A DNA stretch of 64,000 nucleotides, from contig NZ_WUEY01000016.1 of the NCBI RefSeq assembly GCF_010668395.1, forward strand, positions 1 through 64,000, read 5' to 3'. Below the pieces are notes generated by a model that was given only the letters and a program-made list of their open reading frames with translations, was not told the origin of the DNA and did no database searches. Every line of letters starts with the position of its first letter. Within the stretch, counting starts at the first letter, position 1. Shown piece by piece: positions 51,850 through 60,377 of this stretch. Origin of the DNA: Martinezella lusitana (GTDB taxonomy: Bacteria > Pseudomonadota > Alphaproteobacteria > Rhizobiales > Rhizobiaceae). Made by a program: the position numbers and the translations under genes.

Positions 51850-52012
51850 GCTGTCGTCCGCCTTGAAAGCTAAGCAGTTGAGTTGATTCGAAGTGGCGGA
51901 GACAAATAGGGTGCCGGGAGTTCAATTTCGCTCAAGGCCAAACTGGTTGCCCCATCATGCCGGAAAACGTAGACGGCACTGGTTATCTTCGATTATATGC
52001 CCGTCAAGTTAA

Positions 52013-52807
52013 TTAACTGCTCGACGATTTCGGTGTTGATAACATCGTTACACTTTTGGCTGGCTTGTGCCTCATTCCAAGTTCCTCCGAAATCGCCCTA
52101 GCGGCTGCAACTACGCCGATGTGCCACTCTTTTGATAAATTTGATTCATACTGCGCGATCGTCCCGGTGATGCCAACGCTCCCTGCAACAGCGCCATACG
52201 CATCGAATACCGGCGCTGCAAGCCCGTAGACGCCCTCGTGCCATTCTCCTGCGGTGAGCGCGAACCCCTGCGTACGCACTTTTTCGAATTCGGCGGCCAA
52301 CTCGGCTGGCTCACAAATCGTCTGGGATGTATAGCGTGTCAGCTTGTCAGCGAACATTGACACGTCGATCATTCGATTGGCCAAGATGACTCTTCCTGTC
52401 GCGTTGGCCCAAGCAGGTGCTCGACGCCCGATGCGGTTAAAGACGCCGATTGGCTGGTCGCCGGTGATTCGATCCATATAGAGAACTTCCATCCCGTCCA
52501 GGATCGCAAGCAGTGCCGTTTCGCCGGTATCTTCGCTGAGTCGGACCAGATGCGGGCGGGCGACCTGCGGAAAATCGAGCTGTGATATCGCCTTCACGCC
52601 GAATTCCCACAACTTGGTCGTCAGCGTGTAACGTCCCTTGGCTCCTACCTGGCGGACATAGCCGAGCTCGATAAAGGTGCGCAACAGCCGGTGGACGTTG
52701 CTCTTGCTAAGGCCGAGAGCCGCGACGATTTCATGCAGGTTTTTGGGCTCGTCGCATCCGGCAAGATATTCAATCAAGGTCATGCCCTTGGCGATGGTCG
52801 TGTCCAT
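52013..52807 (-). CDS. IclR family transcriptional regulator
   Basis: 264 residues from the ATG at 52807, preceded by GGGGGGAGAG; the frame extends to 52909 without a good ribosome-binding site. The N-terminal winged helix is NLHEIVAALGLSKSNVHRLL and the effector domain contains LDGMEVLYMDRITGDQPIGV and GITGTIAQYESN. It is divergent from the ABC/catabolic operon at 53015-59786 and probably controls it in response to an aromatic or organic acid. Confidence 0.92.
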   Translation of the reverse strand: MDTTIAKGMTLIEYLAGCDEPKNLHEIVAALGLSKSNVHRLLRTFIELGYVRQVGAKGRYTLTTKLWEFGVKAISQLDFPQVARPHLVRLSEDTGETALLAILDGMEVLYMDRITGDQPIGVFNRIGRRAPAWANATGRVILANRMIDVSMFADKLTRYTSQTICEPAELAAEFEKVRTQGFALTAGEWHEGVYGLAAPVFDAYGAVAGSVGITGTIAQYESNLSKEWHIGVVAAARAISEELGMRHKPAKSVTMLSTPKSSSS

Positions 52808-52931
52808 TCGTCTCTCCCCCCTGCCATTGTTAGCAAGGCCTCCGTCGTGAGGCCAGAGAGCCCCGAAACGCCAATACGTCTCAAGCTCCCGCAAAAAATG
52901 CCTAATCACCGCAAGGATATGAGCAAGTCAG

Positions 52932-52989
52932 TTGACAGACAAAGAGCCATACGGTTTAAATAGTGATACGTTGTTCTGATATTTAGAAC
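52932..52989 (+). promoter_or_regulatory. Promoter and IclR-type operator of the transporter operon
   Basis: TTGACA (52932-52937), 17 bases, TTTAAA (52955-52960), followed by an inverted repeat GTTCT-x7-AGAAC (52973-52989) just past the expected transcription start. Position and size fit a site where IclR would block transcription. GGAGGA precedes the start at 53015. Confidence 0.55.
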
Positions 52990-53014
52990 TACTTGTCAAG
53001 TGGAGGAGGACAAT

Positions 53015-54058
53015 ATGCAGAAAAAGTTAAGCCGCAGCCTCGCTTTCGGGGCAGTGGTTGCCGCGGTCATTCTGGGGAGTGGATCGGCTAGTGCCGAGGT
53101 AAGCAAGGAGCTGATCGCCAAGGCCAAGGCCGAAGGTGAGGTGGTCTGGTACACGACGATGGTCGTCGATCAGGTCGTTCGGCCGGTCGCCGCGGCTTTC
53201 GAATCGCAATATGGCATCAAGGTAAGTTTTGTAACTGGCGGCTGGCGCGATGTGGCTCTGCGAGTCTCAAACGAGGCGAAGGCGGGCAGCGTCAAGGGCG
53301 ATGTTTACGATTCGTCGGAGGCGCTTGGCGCCATGCTGCCAGATGGCCTAGTCGAGGCATATCGCCCGCAGAGTGCTGCGAATTTTCCTGACGATCTGAA
53401 AGACAAAGACGGCTATTGGACAGCTGCGATCATGCAGCCAATGGTGGCCGCCGTAAACACCGACATGGTCGAAGAGGCCGATTACCCGAAAACCTTCGAA
53501 GACCTTCTTGATCCCAAGTGGAAGGGCCAGATGGCCTGGACCAACAACCCGACTCTGAGTGGCCCGGTCGGCTTCATCGGTGCGGTTCTTGAAACTATGG
53601 GGGAAGATAAGGGGATGGACTATCTGAAAAAGCTTGCCCAGCAGAAGATAGCCAATGTCCCGAGCAATCAGCGTGTCGTGCTCGACCAGGCAATTGCCGG
53701 CCAGTACCCGCTGGTGCTCTCGGTCTACAATTATCACGTTGCGATTAGTCAGGATAAAGGCGCGCCCATCAAGCCGATCCATCTCGATGTGAGCCAAATG
53801 AACACCGGCATGGCCGGCATGCTCAAGGGTGCCCCTCATCCCAATGCCGCCAAGCTTTTCCTGGAATATTTCTATTCGGAAGCCGGCCAGAAGATCGCCG
53901 CGTCTGCGGGCTACATTCCCGTCAGCCCAGACGTAAAAGCCAAGCATCCGGAGCTCAACCCGTTGGCTGGCAAATTTAAGGTGATCAGCTTCAGTCCGAC
54001 CAATGTTGGAGACAAGCCGGCCCATTGGCTGGACATTTACAAGACGCTGTTCGAATAG
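53015..54058 (+). CDS. ABC transporter substrate-binding protein (iron/thiamine type)
   Basis: 347 residues from the ATG at 53015 with GGAGGA upstream. The signal peptide (SLAFGAVVAAVILGSGSASA) precedes EVSKELIAKAKAEGEVVWYT, the opening typical of family 1 iron-type binding proteins; YTTMVVDQVVRPVAAAFESQ and PHPNAAKLFLEYFYSEAGQK are further family blocks. Such proteins bind ferric iron, phosphonates or small organic acids. The catabolic enzymes downstream favour an organic acid rather than iron. Confidence 0.88.
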   Translation: MQKKLSRSLAFGAVVAAVILGSGSASAEVSKELIAKAKAEGEVVWYTTMVVDQVVRPVAAAFESQYGIKVSFVTGGWRDVALRVSNEAKAGSVKGDVYDSSEALGAMLPDGLVEAYRPQSAANFPDDLKDKDGYWTAAIMQPMVAAVNTDMVEEADYPKTFEDLLDPKWKGQMAWTNNPTLSGPVGFIGAVLETMGEDKGMDYLKKLAQQKIANVPSNQRVVLDQAIAGQYPLVLSVYNYHVAISQDKGAPIKPIHLDVSQMNTGMAGMLKGAPHPNAAKLFLEYFYSEAGQKIAASAGYIPVSPDVKAKHPELNPLAGKFKVISFSPTNVGDKPAHWLDIYKTLFE

Positions 54059-54115
54059 CTCTGATCAGAGAGTATGCAGGGGGCGTAGAGCCCCTTCTTT
54101 CCACATCCAAATATT

Positions 54116-55822
54116 ATGGGAGATCGTCCCGTGCTCAGCCTGCGCAAAGGCCAGACCCTGGGTCTGGTCATGACCAGCCTATTGTGTCTGCTGGTTCTGC
54201 CGCCGCTCGTTATGTTAGCGCAATCCGGCTTCACCTCACATGCTTCCGGGGAGGGGACACGCGTCACGCTCGACAACTTCCGCCGAATTTTCGAAGGCAA
54301 TGCTCTTGTCAGTTCAGGGATCAATTCGATTCTCTTTGCGACCGCTACCACCGCAGTCGCCTTATTGTTCGGCGGCATTCTCGCCTGGCTTGTCGAGCGC
54401 ACGGACGTGCCGTTCAAACCGCTCGCTTATGTGACGACCATCATCTCGCTTGGAACGCCTTATGTTCTCTACGTGGCAGCGTGGTTATACCTGTTGGGCC
54501 GCGGCGGACCGTTCAACGACTTCTACAGATCCTTCATCCAGCCCGGCGTGTCACCTTTCAACATCAATACGCTTCCTGGGATGGCCCTTGTCGAGGGTTT
54601 TTTATGGTCACCGTTGGTGTTCCTGCTTCTGTCGTCGACATTTCGCGCGGCCAATGCCGATATGGAGGAGGCAGCCCGGATGTCAGGTGCAACCGTCTTC
54701 CAGGCTATTCGACGAATTGCATTGCCGCTCGCATGGCCGGCGGTTTCGGCTCTGGCGATCTTTATCTTCATCCGCAGCATCGAATCCTTCGAAGTTCCAG
54801 TGCTGATCGGAATGCCTGGCAATATTGATGTTCTGACCACGGAAATCTACCGACGGCTGGATAACGCACCCCCAGATCTCGGCTATGCTAGCGCCTTTTC
54901 CATTCTGCTGATCATATTCCTAACGATCCTGCTTTATTTTTACGGCAATATTGCCAAGAAAGCAGAGCGCTATGCCAGTATCACCGGTAAGAGCTTTCGT
55001 CCGCGCCAGCTCAAGCTCGGCGGATTGCGCTGGGTTGGCGGCGTCATCATCTTGTTCAACTTTCTGATGATTCTGCTTTTGCCGCTTCTTGCTATGTTGT
55101 GGATGGCGATTACTCCCTTTACTCGCCCCATGCGCTGGGCATCGATGAAGAATCTGACACTCAACAACATCACGAATGTATTGAGCGACCCCTACTACTA
55201 TCACCTGGCTGGCAACACGCTGCTCGTTGCCGCAGTCGTCGCGACAATCACAATGGCTCTGACTTTCTTCTGCGGCTGGCTCACGGCCCGCAGCAGATTC
55301 GGGGGTAGGGCAGTCGAACAACTGACGTCGATCACTCTGGTGTTCCCCGGCCTGGTGCTCGGCGTGGCTGTGTTGCAGATCGGCCTGGCAATCCCGCTGC
55401 CGGTCTATGGCACCCTTTGGATTCTCGGCCTCGGTTTCCTGATCCGCTATCTACCCTATGGCATGCGCTATTCCTTCGCCGGCGTTCTTCAGGTGCAGAA
55501 TGAGTTGGAGCAGGCGGCGGAAGTCTCTGGAGGCTCGCGTGGCGAGATCATGCGCAAGATCGTGGCGCCGCTCGTCATACCATCGCTGGCCTCGGGCTGG
55601 TTGTTCATCTTCCTTCTTGCCTCTAAGGAAATGACCCTGCCGCTGCTGTTGGCCGGACCAAACTCCCAAGTTGTGGCCGTAGCGATGTTCGACCTCCTCA
55701 ACAATGGGCAAAGCGCCGCCGTCGCAGCGCTCGGACTTCTATGGTCAGGGCTGATGACGGTTATCGCGATCGGCTTCTACGTCGTTTCGCGCCGTCAGAG
55801 CCAGTCAACATTCGGAGCCTGA
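54116..55822 (+). CDS. ABC transporter permease, fused two-half form (FbpB type)
   Basis: 568 residues with about 12 spans and two coupling loops: MEEAARMSGATVFQAIRRIA and LEQAAEVSGGSRGEIMRKIV. One polypeptide thus forms the whole membrane channel, as in FbpB and related importers. The ATG at 54116 has no ribosome-binding site, whereas the GTG at 54131 (codon 6) is preceded by GGGAG, so the true start may be 54131. It lies 57 bp after the binding-protein gene. Confidence 0.9.
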   Translation: MGDRPVLSLRKGQTLGLVMTSLLCLLVLPPLVMLAQSGFTSHASGEGTRVTLDNFRRIFEGNALVSSGINSILFATATTAVALLFGGILAWLVERTDVPFKPLAYVTTIISLGTPYVLYVAAWLYLLGRGGPFNDFYRSFIQPGVSPFNINTLPGMALVEGFLWSPLVFLLLSSTFRAANADMEEAARMSGATVFQAIRRIALPLAWPAVSALAIFIFIRSIESFEVPVLIGMPGNIDVLTTEIYRRLDNAPPDLGYASAFSILLIIFLTILLYFYGNIAKKAERYASITGKSFRPRQLKLGGLRWVGGVIILFNFLMILLLPLLAMLWMAITPFTRPMRWASMKNLTLNNITNVLSDPYYYHLAGNTLLVAAVVATITMALTFFCGWLTARSRFGGRAVEQLTSITLVFPGLVLGVAVLQIGLAIPLPVYGTLWILGLGFLIRYLPYGMRYSFAGVLQVQNELEQAAEVSGGSRGEIMRKIVAPLVIPSLASGWLFIFLLASKEMTLPLLLAGPNSQVVAVAMFDLLNNGQSAAVAALGLLWSGLMTVIAIGFYVVSRRQSQSTFGA

Positions 55823-55827
55823 TACTC

Positions 55828-56970
55828 ATGTCTTCCACGGAAACGATGCTGGAACTCGCCAGCGTTCAGAAACTCTATGCACCTCAAGCCAATGGTGGCC
55901 CGGTGGGCGGCGTCCATGCAAGCAGCTTCACCCTCGACAAGGGAACCTTCTTCTCGTTGCTCGGGCCGAGTGGCTGCGGCAAGACTACAACGTTGCGCTG
56001 CATCGCCGGCTTGGAGGAACCAGATTCCGGTATTATCCGCATTGGCGGCAATCTGGTGTTCGATGAGAAGTCGAACGTCTCGGTGCCGCTCAACAGGCGT
56101 AATATCGGCATGGTCTTCCAGTCCTATGCGATTTGGCCGCATATGGACGTCTTCGAGAATGTCGCATTTCCATTGCGGGTCGCCAAGGACAAACGCCGTG
56201 GCAAGGACGAGATCGGTCGAATGGTCAACGAGGCCCTCGAGACTGTGGGTCTCGGCGGTTACGCCGATCGGCCAGCGACGCGTTTGTCTGGCGGTCAGCA
56301 GCAGCGTGTTGCCCTCGCCCGCGCGATCGTGCGCAAGCCGAGCCTATTGCTTCTCGACGAACCGCTGAGCAATCTCGACGCATCGCTGCGCGAGGAAATG
56401 CGGGACGAACTGCGCCGCCTGCAGCAGAATATTGGCGTCACCACCGTCTACGTCACCCACGATCAGTCGGAAGCGTTGGAAATGTCAGACCAGATTGCTG
56501 TCATGGAGCACGGTAGAGTGGTTCAGCTAGATACTCCGCGCAAGATCTATCGCCAGCCGAGCTCACGTTTCGTCGCCGAGTTTGTCGGAACATCTAACTG
56601 GATCGATGGAATTCTAGCTGGCCGTGAGAGCGATTTGATCGCGCTGCGTCTTGTAGACGGCCGCGTCGTGTACTGCAAGGATCTGGCTGTTGCTGCGCAA
56701 GGCAAAGCGCTGCGAGTGGCCTTGCGGCCGGAGGCTATCGCCATATCGGCCGCCGACAGCTCCAAGGACGCCTTACCGCCGGGCACGAACCGGCTTGAGG
56801 GCGTGGTGACTTTTGCGGGCTTTGTCGGAAACATGATGCGCTATCGCATCGACCTTAACGGTTTTCAGATCCAGGCATATGCACCACCACAATCGCCTTT
56901 CGACCTTGGCCAGAAGGTCACCCTGACCTTTGCCGCCGGCGATGCCATTCCGTTCACCGCGACTGCCTGA
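55828..56970 (+). CDS. ABC transporter ATP-binding protein
   Basis: 380 residues from the ATG at 55828, 5 bp after the permease stop; the frame extends to 55741 inside the permease gene and is rejected. Walker A is GPSGCGKTT, signature LSGGQQQR, Walker B LLLLDEP and the switch His is in VTHDQSEA. A TOBE domain closes the protein (RPEAIAISAADSS region). It energises the fused permease. Confidence 0.92.
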   Translation: MSSTETMLELASVQKLYAPQANGGPVGGVHASSFTLDKGTFFSLLGPSGCGKTTTLRCIAGLEEPDSGIIRIGGNLVFDEKSNVSVPLNRRNIGMVFQSYAIWPHMDVFENVAFPLRVAKDKRRGKDEIGRMVNEALETVGLGGYADRPATRLSGGQQQRVALARAIVRKPSLLLLDEPLSNLDASLREEMRDELRRLQQNIGVTTVYVTHDQSEALEMSDQIAVMEHGRVVQLDTPRKIYRQPSSRFVAEFVGTSNWIDGILAGRESDLIALRLVDGRVVYCKDLAVAAQGKALRVALRPEAIAISAADSSKDALPPGTNRLEGVVTFAGFVGNMMRYRIDLNGFQIQAYAPPQSPFDLGQKVTLTFAAGDAIPFTATA

Positions 56971-57000
56971 TCCTCCGCTCATTTTCAAGAAGAGAGTTGA

Positions 57001-57921
57001 ATGATGTCCGAAACCAATACCCGTATCATCACTTGCGCAGTCACTGGCTCCGGCCTGACGCCGTCAATGTCGCCCTATTTGCCAATCACCCCCTCCGAAA
57101 TTGTCGAGCAAGCGGCAGAAGCGGCGCAAGCCGGTGCGGCGATCTTGCATCTTCATGCGCGCAATCCGGAAGACGGCCGTCCCACCAATGACATTGCCAT
57201 ATGGCGCGAGATCGTTCCCGCCTTGAAGGCGAGAACCAATGCCATCATCAATATGTCGGCCTCACTCGGTTCAACGGCGGAGGATCGCCTGTCCGGCGTG
57301 CTCGACGTTCGTCCGGACGTCGCCACTGTGATCGTCGGTTCGATGAACTACGGCATTTTCCGCAAGGCGGAGGCGCTGAAGGCGACTGAATTCAAATACG
57401 ATTGGGAGCGCGAATACTTCTTCGGTGGACGCAGCTACGAGATCGTCACCCAAAACACTTATGCCAAGATTGCCCGTATGATCGACATCCTCGTCGATCA
57501 AGATATTGGCATTGAGTTCGAATGCTACGACGTGGGCGACATCTATGCGGTCGAATATCACGTCAATCGCGTCGGTGGCCTCAAGCGTCCGCTCTACGTC
57601 CAGTTCCTCACCGGCATTCTCGGCGGCATCCAGTCCAATATAGAACATCTGCTGCACATGAAGCAGACGGCCGAAAAGCTCTTCGGGAAGGATTGCCATC
57701 TTGCGACCCACGGAACCGGGCCGGACAACATGCGAGCAGCCTGCTACGGCGCTCTAATGGGAACGCATGTGCGTATCGGACAGGAAGACAATGTCCAGGA
57801 GCGTCCAGGCGTGCTGTTCAAATCCAATGCCGAACAGGTCCGCAAGATCGCGCGCCTCATGGACGAGTTCGCTCTGACGCCGAGCCCGGTTGCCGAAGCA
57901 CGCGCTACGCTTGGCTTCTGA
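57001..57921 (+). CDS. BKACE family beta-keto acid cleavage enzyme (DUF849)
   Basis: 306 residues. The motif AAILHLHARNPEDGRPTND carries the H-x-H zinc ligands diagnostic of BKACE enzymes, which cleave beta-keto acids with acetyl-CoA to give acetoacetate and a new CoA ester. IIT.AVTGSGLTPSMSPYLP at the start and LATHGTGPDNMRA near the end are other family blocks. The start follows AGAGAG. It is the first enzyme after the transporter genes, so the imported compound or its product is probably a beta-keto acid. Confidence 0.88.
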   Translation: MMSETNTRIITCAVTGSGLTPSMSPYLPITPSEIVEQAAEAAQAGAAILHLHARNPEDGRPTNDIAIWREIVPALKARTNAIINMSASLGSTAEDRLSGVLDVRPDVATVIVGSMNYGIFRKAEALKATEFKYDWEREYFFGGRSYEIVTQNTYAKIARMIDILVDQDIGIEFECYDVGDIYAVEYHVNRVGGLKRPLYVQFLTGILGGIQSNIEHLLHMKQTAEKLFGKDCHLATHGTGPDNMRAACYGALMGTHVRIGQEDNVQERPGVLFKSNAEQVRKIARLMDEFALTPSPVAEARATLGF

Positions 57922-57963
57922 CCCTTTCGCGAGCCGGCCCGCAGTTTTTTACAGGACATTTCC

Positions 57964-58839
57964 ATGACTGATAATACGTCCACCTATATTCGCGATATCC
58001 GTAAGCCTGGCACCTTCGCCGTCCTTCCGGCTGCCTGCGATTCCCACTGCCACATCTTCGGCCCCGGCCATAGCTTCCCCTATGCGCCAAGCGTCACCCC
58101 GCCGCCGGATGCCGGCAAGGAGGCGATGTTCAAGATGAACGCGACGATCGGCGTTGAGCGCCGCATCATCGTCCAGACCGTCAATCATGGCTACGATCAT
58201 AGCGTGGTGATCGATGCGTGGCGGGCAAAGCCGGAAACGACGCGCGCCATCGCGCTCGTTCCGCTCGGAGTGTCCGACGAGAAATTGCGCCATCTGAACG
58301 ATCACGGTTTCCGCGGCGTCCGTTTCCATCTGACAGCGAACCTTGCCGGTGGTGAGACGCCCGACGCGATCCTCGCTTTCGCTCAGCGCCTAGCAAAGAT
58401 CGGCTGGCATATTCAGCTCCATATTGACGAAGCGGGCCTTGAGGCGGCCGAGACCATGATCGCCGCATCGCCGGTCGCCGTGGTGCTCGATCATCTAGGT
58501 TATCCAGATGCTTCTAGGGGGCTCGATCAACCGGGCTTTCAAAGAGTGCTGAAGCTTATGGGCAAAAATCGTCACGTCTGGGCTAAGACGAGCGGTGTCG
58601 AGCGAGCTTCGCGCCAAGGCTATCCCTATGAGGATGCGTGGCCATTTGCGCGCACACTCGTTCAGAACTTCGGCGACCGTGTGCTTTGGGGCACCGACTG
58701 GCCACATCCCAAGGTGTCAGGCGGCGCGCCGGATGACGGTCTCTTGATGGAACTCGTAGCCCAATACGCACCAACTAAGGCGGAGCGTCAGGCACTGCTA
58801 GTTGACAACCCCGACCGTCTCTTCTGGATCGGTGTCTAA
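57964..58839 (+). CDS. Amidohydrolase (2-pyrone-4,6-dicarboxylate lactonase-like)
   Basis: 291 residues. The metal ligands lie in ACDSHCHIFGPGHSFPYA near the N-terminus and in VLWGTDWPHPKVSG near the C-terminus, with HIQLHID and VLDHLGYPD between. This is the TIM-barrel dicarboxylate hydrolase group that includes the pyrone-dicarboxylate lactonase LigI. It probably opens a lactone or hydrolyses a dicarboxylic intermediate of the pathway that also uses the BKACE enzyme. Substrate not proven. Confidence 0.85.
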   Translation: MTDNTSTYIRDIRKPGTFAVLPAACDSHCHIFGPGHSFPYAPSVTPPPDAGKEAMFKMNATIGVERRIIVQTVNHGYDHSVVIDAWRAKPETTRAIALVPLGVSDEKLRHLNDHGFRGVRFHLTANLAGGETPDAILAFAQRLAKIGWHIQLHIDEAGLEAAETMIAASPVAVVLDHLGYPDASRGLDQPGFQRVLKLMGKNRHVWAKTSGVERASRQGYPYEDAWPFARTLVQNFGDRVLWGTDWPHPKVSGGAPDDGLLMELVAQYAPTKAERQALLVDNPDRLFWIGV

Positions 58840-58853
58840 GGAAGGTAAAGACG

Positions 58854-59786
58854 ATGGCAATTTTAGTCACAGGTGCGAATGGCTATGTGGGATCTTCGTT
58901 GATCCGGCAGCTTTTGGGACGTACGTCCGATCCCGTGGTCGCTCTGGACATCGTGCCCGAGCCGACGCGGCTTTCCGGGCTTCACGATCGCCTGACCTAT
59001 ATCCAAGCGGATGTTGGGGACCTTTCGGTAATGCTCTCGACGATCATGAAACATCGGATCAAAGAGATCTATCATCTCGGCGCGATGCTAAGCTCTATGT
59101 CTGAAACACAGCATTGGAAATCTTACGAGACCAATGTTGGGGGCACGATGCAGCTGTTCGAATTAGCTTCTTCGTGCGGGCTGAAGAAATTGTTCTTCGC
59201 CAGCAGCCGAGGAACCTTTGGACGTACGCCCGACCGCGTGATTGGCGACAACTCGCAGCAGATTCCGACGCATTTCTACGGCTGGGGCAAGCTCTACTGC
59301 GAGGGCGTTGGCCGTTGGTATCGGGACAACAAGGGTCTCGACTTCCGCTGCTTGCGTTATCCGACCGTTGTCGGCAGTGGAATTCGCACTGCTGGTCATT
59401 GGGCGCCGGCGATGATCGAAGACGCCATCTCCGGCAATGATCATCAATCGGTCTACGGCAATGCCGGTAGTGTTGGCTTTTTCCTACATGTTGATGATGC
59501 AGCCCGCGCGACCCTGGATTTGATGGAGGCGCCCGCTGGTCTGGTTAAGTCTTGCGTCTATAATGTCTCAGGTCTGCGCGAGCCCACGACGGCAGCGATG
59601 CTGGCTCAAAGACTTCGTGAACGCTTTCCTAACATCGATATTGCGCTCGCAGGTCAACGCGACAGTACGCATGAGGTTGCCTATGATGAATTCCGTGACG
59701 AAGGCGCGCGCGCGGAATGGGGCTGGATGCCGCAATTCGGAACACTCGATGCGATAGTTGATAAGTTCCAAGCGGATGCTAGCTGA
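58854..59786 (+). CDS. NAD-dependent epimerase/dehydratase family protein
   Basis: 310 residues with the extended-SDR layout: LVTGANGYVGSSLIRQLLG at the N-terminus, LFFASSRGTFGR, and the Y-x3-K pair in FYGWGKLYCEGVGR. It binds NAD(P) and acts on a sugar nucleotide or a hydroxy/keto acid. It closes the operon 14 bp after the lactonase-like gene, so a dehydrogenase or epimerase step of the same route is likely. Confidence 0.88.
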   Translation: MAILVTGANGYVGSSLIRQLLGRTSDPVVALDIVPEPTRLSGLHDRLTYIQADVGDLSVMLSTIMKHRIKEIYHLGAMLSSMSETQHWKSYETNVGGTMQLFELASSCGLKKLFFASSRGTFGRTPDRVIGDNSQQIPTHFYGWGKLYCEGVGRWYRDNKGLDFRCLRYPTVVGSGIRTAGHWAPAMIEDAISGNDHQSVYGNAGSVGFFLHVDDAARATLDLMEAPAGLVKSCVYNVSGLREPTTAAMLAQRLRERFPNIDIALAGQRDSTHEVAYDEFRDEGARAEWGWMPQFGTLDAIVDKFQADAS

Positions 59787-60006
59787 TACATAACTCGACT
59801 GAATGTTTTCCAAGAATCGACGCATCTCGCAGTGCGTCGATGATGATTATCGCTGTCTCTCCGCGATGCTCGGTCCGAGTCGGACTGGGCAGAAGGTTGT
59901 AGCCTGGAACCCACCGCTTCGCTCATGCGCGGATGTGCCGACGAAGGACGCGCGTTTTATGGCAAGCTCGCAGGTAGCTCCATGCTAGAAATATTGTAAG
60001 CGTCGT
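59787..60006. other. Gap before hipBA
   Basis: About 220 bp with no supported gene and no obvious terminator after the catabolic operon. Confidence 0.35.
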
Positions 60007-60031
60007 GCTACATAAAGCCAAATTTTGTAGC
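60007..60031. promoter_or_regulatory. Possible hipBA operator
   Basis: GCTACA (60007-60012) and TGTAGC (60026-60031) flank 13 AT-rich bases, 14 bp ahead of the hipB-like ATG at 60045. HipB proteins repress their own operons by binding such repeats. Confidence 0.4.
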
Positions 60032-60044
60032 GCGAAGGTCTCAG

Positions 60045-60377
60045 ATGCCCACCCCCACATCAACCATAGGCGGCCGTCAGGCGAGCTTTGCGAAAGCTCG
60101 CCGCGGATAGGATACTCGGCGTCGACGTCAGCTGCCGATGGCAGTGGTAGCAGAGCGAGCATTCACCTCGCGTTCGACCCTGCAAAAAATCGAGGCGGGC
60201 GACACGAATGTCAGCATCGGAATCTATGCAGGCGTCCTCCAGGCATTAGGTCTACTCGACGGGCTGACCCAGGTTGCTGACATCAGCAACGACAGTGTCG
60301 GCCAGGCGCTTGCCAGCGCTGACCTGCCAAAGCGCGTTCGCTTGAAATCCGCGTCGGGATCGTCTCGCGATGGCTGA
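60045..60377 (+). pseudogene. hipB: HipB-like antitoxin, broken N-terminus
   Basis: The frame from the ATG at 60045 (MPTPTSTIGGRQASFAKARR) meets a TAG at 60108-60110 and then continues in the same frame as RRRRQLPMAVVAERAFTSRS and TLQKIEAGDTNVSIGIYAGV to 60377. The second part is the recognition half of an XRE/HipB helix-turn-helix. A 10-bp perfect hairpin (60080-60102) sits just before the stop. The internal ATG at 60138 lacks a ribosome-binding site and would drop the first DNA-binding helix, so the repressor is probably dead. It overlaps hipA. Confidence 0.65.
60080..60102. repeat. 10-bp hairpin inside hipB
   Basis: GGCGAGCTTT (60080-60089) and AAAGCTCGCC (60093-60102) with a 3-base loop, placed in the N-terminal codons of hipB directly before the in-frame stop. 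It may be a small inserted repeat that disabled the gene. Confidence 0.5.
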
